Source: BOG-994 sp049514215 (lineage in GTDB: Bacteria; Pseudomonadota; Gammaproteobacteria; Burkholderiales; Burkholderiaceae_D). Taken from it: a stretch of 64,000 bases of DNA. The translations under genes were made by a program, and so were the position numbers. Under the pieces are notes generated by a model that was given only the letters and a program-made list of their open reading frames with translations, was not told the origin of the DNA and ran no database searches. This document shows, one piece after another, positions 60,663 through 64,000 of the stretch (positions are counted from its first letter, which is position 1; every line of letters begins with the position of its first letter). The DNA is taken from NCBI GenBank assembly GCA_049514215.1, contig JBEKVI010000006.1, forward strand, positions 96,618-160,617. The letters are read 5' to 3'.

Positions 60663-60854
60663 GCTGTATTCCTCGATTCTGCGCACGACCGGTGCGCTCG
60701 TACACATTGCCGCAATTCGCGTGCCGCTTAAAGAGGTCGGTGCGAGCGCGGTCCGAGTGGCCAGCACGACGGGCGGCTGAAGTAGAATCGCAGGCGTAGC
60801 GATCCGACGAAAAACGAAAAGTCCGCCCCTTATCGCGGCCCAAAGGAGACGTCC

Positions 60855-62147
60855 GTGCAGGTACATGATCCTAAGTCACCCGCGTGGGTCAACGTTTTGA
60901 GGGTGACCAGTGGGAATTTCCTGGAGATGTACGACTTTATCGTTTTTGGCCTCTACGCCACCTATATCGCCAACACGTTCTTTCCCGAAGGCGATGCGTT
61001 CGCCTCACAGATGAAGGCGCTCATGGCGTTTGGGGCGGGGTATTTGATGCGGCCGCTGGGGGCGATCATCTTGGGAGCCTACATTGATCGCAAAGGCCGG
61101 CGCGTCGGTCTGGTCCTTACCCTGGGCCTCATGGGATGCGGGACCATCCTCATCGCCTTCGTGCCGGGGTACGCCGCGATCGGGTTTCTGGCACCCATGT
61201 TGGTACTCATCGGTCGGCTTTTGCAGGGATTTTCTGCGGGCGTGGAGCTAGGCGGCGTCTCGGTGTATCTCTCCGAAATTGCGACTCCGGGCAATAAGGG
61301 GTTCTACGTCAGTTTCCAGTCCGCGAGCCAGCAGATTGCCGTTGTTTTCGGCGCAGTGCTGGGCACCATTTTGACTGCATCGCTAGCCCCGGCTCAGATG
61401 GCCGATTGGGGTTGGAGAGTGCCCTTCATCGTCGGTTGTCTAATCGTGCCTCTTATTTTCGTAATCCGCAGGTCGCTCGCCGAAACCGGAGAGTTCCTGG
61501 CCCGTAAAGAGCGTCCCAACATCAAGCAGATCCTGGAATCCATGGTGCAGAACTGGCGCATCATCATTCTGGGCGTGCTCATGGTCATCATGACGACCGT
61601 GTCCTTTTACATGATCACGACCTATACGCCGACCTTCGGGAAAAACGTCCTAAAGCTTCCAGATCTGCAAAATCTGCTCGTCACGGTTGCAGTCGGGCTT
61701 TCCAACTTCTGCTGGCTGCCGATCATGGGTGCTGTTTCCGATCGCATCGGTCGCAAGCCGGTCCTGCTCACGTTCACCGTTCTCACGATCCTGACCGCGT
61801 ATCCCGCGATGCGCTGGCTCGTCGCTAATCCCTCGTTTGGCAATTTGCTCGGGGTGGAACTCTGGCTTTCGTTCCTCTACGGCAGCTACAACGGCGCGAT
61901 GGTGGTGTATCTGACCGAGATCATGCCGGTTTCGGTGCGAACCGCCGGATTTTCGCTCGCCTATAGTCTTGCGACCGCCTTGGGTGGATTTACTCCGGCG
62001 GTGGCGACTTGGCTCATCCACGCCAGCGGCAATGGCGCAGCGCCCGCTCTCTGGCTTACGTTTGCCGCAGTCTGCGGGCTTGTCGCAGTCACCCTCCTTG
62101 CGAGGCGAGATGGAATCCTTCAACACGCGGTGCCTTTGCCGAATTAG
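60855..62147 (+). CDS. MFS transporter (metabolite:H+ symporter, citrate/tricarballylate type)
   Basis: A 430-residue 12-TM transporter of the MHS family. It has NFLEMYDFIVFGLYATYIA in TM1, GAYIDRKGRRVGLVLTLGLM after TM2 and GFSAGVELGGVSVYLSEIA in TM4-5, the hallmarks of proline/betaine, shikimate and citrate carriers. The start is a GTG with AAAGGAG seven bases ahead. The dihaem cytochrome gene starts inside its 3' end, which suggests co-expression, though a sulfur link with a carboxylate carrier is not obvious. Confidence 0.88.
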   Translation: MQVHDPKSPAWVNVLRVTSGNFLEMYDFIVFGLYATYIANTFFPEGDAFASQMKALMAFGAGYLMRPLGAIILGAYIDRKGRRVGLVLTLGLMGCGTILIAFVPGYAAIGFLAPMLVLIGRLLQGFSAGVELGGVSVYLSEIATPGNKGFYVSFQSASQQIAVVFGAVLGTILTASLAPAQMADWGWRVPFIVGCLIVPLIFVIRRSLAETGEFLARKERPNIKQILESMVQNWRIIILGVLMVIMTTVSFYMITTYTPTFGKNVLKLPDLQNLLVTVAVGLSNFCWLPIMGAVSDRIGRKPVLLTFTVLTILTAYPAMRWLVANPSFGNLLGVELWLSFLYGSYNGAMVVYLTEIMPVSVRTAGFSLAYSLATALGGFTPAVATWLIHASGNGAAPALWLTFAAVCGLVAVTLLARRDGILQHAVPLPN

Positions 62148-63006
62148 TCCGGGTTTGCGAGAGAAGGGCCTGCGTCGGTTCGGGGTCTTGGCAGGGCTCG
62201 TGGTGATTCTCGGTTCCGGTGTGGGCGTCGTAACAGCTGCCAGCACGCAAAACGACGAGGTCTCAAGCGATTCCACCTCTCCTCGTGTCATTCCGGGCGG
62301 CCCCCGAGGCCAGGCGATCAGCGAGGGACTTCGAATCGTGACGGATTCCCCGCGTGAACTGAAAGATTGGGTTTCTAGCGGGCTGACCTGCGCCAACTGC
62401 CACCTGGGAGCCGGCACCGTGCCCGGAGCGTCGCCCTGGACGGGGATATTCGGAGTCTTTCCCGAGTACCGCGCACGCACCGGAAAGATGATCTCGCTGC
62501 AGGAGCGCATCAACGAGTGCATGCAACGTTCGCTCAACGGCCGCGCGCTTCCCTTCGAGTCGCACCAAATGGACGCGGTCCTCGCGTATATCCAGTGGCT
62601 TTCGGAAGGAACTCCAACCGGGCAGAGCCCTCCCGGTAGGGGATTCGGTTCGATCGATACGCGTCGGGTGCCCGACTCGGCCAACGGGTCTCGAATCTAT
62701 CGGGCCAGCTGCGCTATGTGCCACGGCGCTGACGGAGAGGGGGTAAGACGGGCTGACGGCACTTTCGCATTTCCCCCGCTTTGGGGTGACGCCTCTTTCA
62801 ACATCGGAGCTGGCATGGCCCGAACCTATACTGCGGCCGCGTTCATCCGCGGCAACATGCCACAAAATGCTCCCGGGTCCCTCAGCGAGCAGGAGGCCAT
62901 CGATGTCGCTGAATTCGTCACGCATCAAGCGCGGCCGGACTTTCCTGCGCGCCGGGCCGATTGGCCCCACGGGGACGCTCCAAAAGACGCCCGCAAGGAC
63001 GACTAA
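62110..63006 (+). CDS. tsdA: Dihaem cytochrome c, TsdA-like thiosulfate dehydrogenase
   Basis: A 298-residue exported cytochrome: N-terminal hydrophobic segment (about 25-43), two haem motifs CANCH (94-98) and CAMCH (201-205), and TsdA-like stretches GLTCANCHLGAG, RINECMQRSLNG, FPPLWGDASFNIGAG and FIRGNM. Cys137 (in INEC) lies 68 residues before His205, the same spacing I recall for the Cys/His haem ligands of the Allochromatium enzyme; Met250 is at the place of its second-haem methionine. It would oxidise thiosulfate to tetrathionate in the periplasm. Start at 62110 overlaps the MFS stop; TTG 62155 is possible. Confidence 0.75.
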   Translation: MESFNTRCLCRISPGLREKGLRRFGVLAGLVVILGSGVGVVTAASTQNDEVSSDSTSPRVIPGGPRGQAISEGLRIVTDSPRELKDWVSSGLTCANCHLGAGTVPGASPWTGIFGVFPEYRARTGKMISLQERINECMQRSLNGRALPFESHQMDAVLAYIQWLSEGTPTGQSPPGRGFGSIDTRRVPDSANGSRIYRASCAMCHGADGEGVRRADGTFAFPPLWGDASFNIGAGMARTYTAAAFIRGNMPQNAPGSLSEQEAIDVAEFVTHQARPDFPARRADWPHGDAPKDARKDD

Positions 63007-63116
63007 GGGCCCTCGAACACGCGGAACATCACCGATGAGCACGGTGGAAAGGAAAGTCCCGGAAAGATCACAAGCTATTGCAAAAGACGAGCATTCCTCT
63101 CGGTTCAGGGGGAAAA

Positions 63117-63122
63117 TATAAT
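63117..63122 (+). promoter_or_regulatory. Candidate -10 box before the RND membrane-fusion gene
   Basis: TATAAT about 73 bases ahead of the TTG start at 63196, in the 189-base gap after tsdA. The -35 side is poor. A 20-codon frame (ATG at 63121, stop TAG at 63181) follows immediately but overlaps the box. Confidence 0.3.
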
Positions 63123-63195
63123 GTTTTTTGATGATGTCGGGAGGACGTGCACCGTCGCAACGGTGGTCTGCGTTCTTCGCTAGAGGAGCGGGGAT

Positions 63196-64000
63196 TTGAG
63201 GCAACAAGCGCATTCTACGAGGCGCCGTCTGATTTGGATTGGTGGCGCCACCCTCGTCATCGTTTTGGCTGTTCTCGCCCGTGGGTATCAACATCGCGCC
63301 GATGCCGCGGACCAAAAGAAGGAGACGGCGGCACCCGCGGTGGGGGCGCTGACGCAGATCGCGCAAGAACAGAAGCTGCCCATTTACCGAAGCGGAATTG
63401 GCACCGTACAGGCCGCACTATCGGTGACGGTCAAAGCGCGCGTGGACGGACAACTTCTCAAGGTGGCGTATAAGGAGGGCCAGACGGTCAAGCAGGGCGA
63501 TCTGCTCGCCCAGATCGATCCGGATCCCTACCAGGCCCAACTCGATGCCGCCGTTGCTCAAGAGGTCAAAGACGAAGCGAACTATGCCAATAGCCTCGTA
63601 GACCTGGAACGGTACAGGGCGCTCCTGAAGCAGGATTCGATCGCCAGTCAGACCTACGACACGCAGGTGGCCACCGTTGCCCAGCTGAAGGCGACCGTAG
63701 GCGTGGACAAAGCTCAGGTTGCGAACGCGCGCGTCCAGCTGAACTACACCTCGATTCATTCCCCGATCCCGGGCGTAGTGGGGATTCGCTTGGTCGATCC
63801 GGGCAACATCGTGCACGCGACCGATACCACCGGGTTGGTCGTCGTCAACCAGGTGGACCCGATTTCGGTCGTGTTCACCCTTCCGGAAGATGCCTTTCAG
63901 GTGGTCAATCGGGCGATTGCGAAAAGTAGTACTCAGCCGTTGAGCGTGCTGGCCTACGCGCGTGAGGACAATGCGCTCCTGGGCACGGGACAACTTCTTT
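63196..64000 (+). CDS. RND efflux membrane-fusion protein (MdtA type), partial
   Basis: Runs off the right edge; 268 codons are visible. It starts at a TTG with GAGGAG seven bases ahead. One N-terminal membrane helix (LIWIGGATLVIVLAVLA), then the barrel-sandwich/lipoyl half GIGTVQAALSVTVKARVDGQ, the KEGQTVKQGDLLAQIDPDPY motif typical of MdtA, a coiled-coil hairpin (residues about 115-175) and the second lipoyl half (SIHSPIPGVVGIRLVDPGN) with part of the beta-barrel. It would link an RND pump, likely encoded downstream beyond the window, to an outer-membrane channel. Confidence 0.92.
   Translation, partial: MRQQAHSTRRRLIWIGGATLVIVLAVLARGYQHRADAADQKKETAAPAVGALTQIAQEQKLPIYRSGIGTVQAALSVTVKARVDGQLLKVAYKEGQTVKQGDLLAQIDPDPYQAQLDAAVAQEVKDEANYANSLVDLERYRALLKQDSIASQTYDTQVATVAQLKATVGVDKAQVANARVQLNYTSIHSPIPGVVGIRLVDPGNIVHATDTTGLVVVNQVDPISVVFTLPEDAFQVVNRAIAKSSTQPLSVLAYAREDNALLGTGQLL

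Noticed and set aside
62263..63366. Minus-strand open frame of 367 codons opposite the dihaem cytochrome
   Set aside because: Antisense to a gene with two CxxCH motifs and TsdA similarity; its product is Arg/Pro-rich without family features.
1..64000. CRISPR array or cas genes
   Set aside because: No series of regularly spaced direct repeats was noticed and no Cas protein is encoded; the CHAT protein is not next to type III effector genes.

Overview
The window looks like a GC-rich betaproteobacterial chromosome, or that of a near relative at the beta/gamma boundary. The evidence is gene order. hprK-ptsN-hpf-rpoN-lptBAC-kdsCD is followed by mlaFEDACB-ABC exporter-ibaG-murA-hisGDCBHAFIE-hinT-tatABC, then a DegS-type protease, mscL, petABC and sspAB. 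This matches Burkholderiales-like chromosomes (mlaA inside the mla operon, short-form HisG, monofunctional HisB, his genes behind murA). The species cannot be named from sequence alone.

Layout. 1-6451 (minus): kdsD-kdsC-lptC-lptA-lptB-rpoN-hpf-ptsN-hprK, covering Kdo synthesis, LPS transport, sigma-54 and PTS-Ntr control; hprK is cut by the window edge. 6552-8576 (plus): a Kef/CPA2 antiporter. 8696-14657: the Mla phospholipid-transport operon and a two-gene ABC exporter. 14659-22893: ibaG, murA and the complete his operon with start/stop overlaps throughout; hisA carries a 35-residue internal deletion. 22886-24981: hinT and tatABC. 24990-28919 (minus): an EAL-like/HDOD protein, a DUF2461 protein, a DegS-like protease and mscL. 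29210-33906: the bc1 complex (petABC), sspAB and a DUF4399 protein, then tRNA-Thr(TGT) at 33992-34067.

34.1-46 kb is an accessory stretch that begins just after the tRNA. It holds an IclR regulator, small orphan proteins, a stand-alone receiver with the tail of a decayed histidine kinase in front of it, a badly broken hybrid kinase, a ferritin-like protein, a transglutaminase-like protein, a cytochrome P450 remnant, a LysR / class II aldolase / MFS catabolic cluster with a clear operator, and an ArsB-type permease. I see no integrase or direct-repeat att site.

46.3-50.7 kb is a compact operon: TonB-dependent receptor, YfiR-like periplasmic protein, CHASE8-type histidine kinase, receiver-only response regulator. 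Its receiver is a close paralogue of the one at 35.97 kb. It is the most system-like unit in the accessory part. A second, opposing TonB receptor follows (50.7-53.0 kb), then a small lipoprotein.

53.9-56.7 kb (minus) is a secreted TPR-CHAT (caspase-like) protein split by what looks like a single missing base. 57.0-64 kb holds a Crp/Fnr-type regulator, a GT-B-like protein, a two-TM membrane protein, a DUF883-type protein, an MFS carrier, a TsdA-like dihaem cytochrome c and the start of an RND membrane-fusion protein cut by the right edge. Main points for follow-up are the hisA deletion, the TPR-CHAT frameshift, the TonB-YfiR-kinase-receiver module with its decayed duplicate, and the CATGAA operator array.
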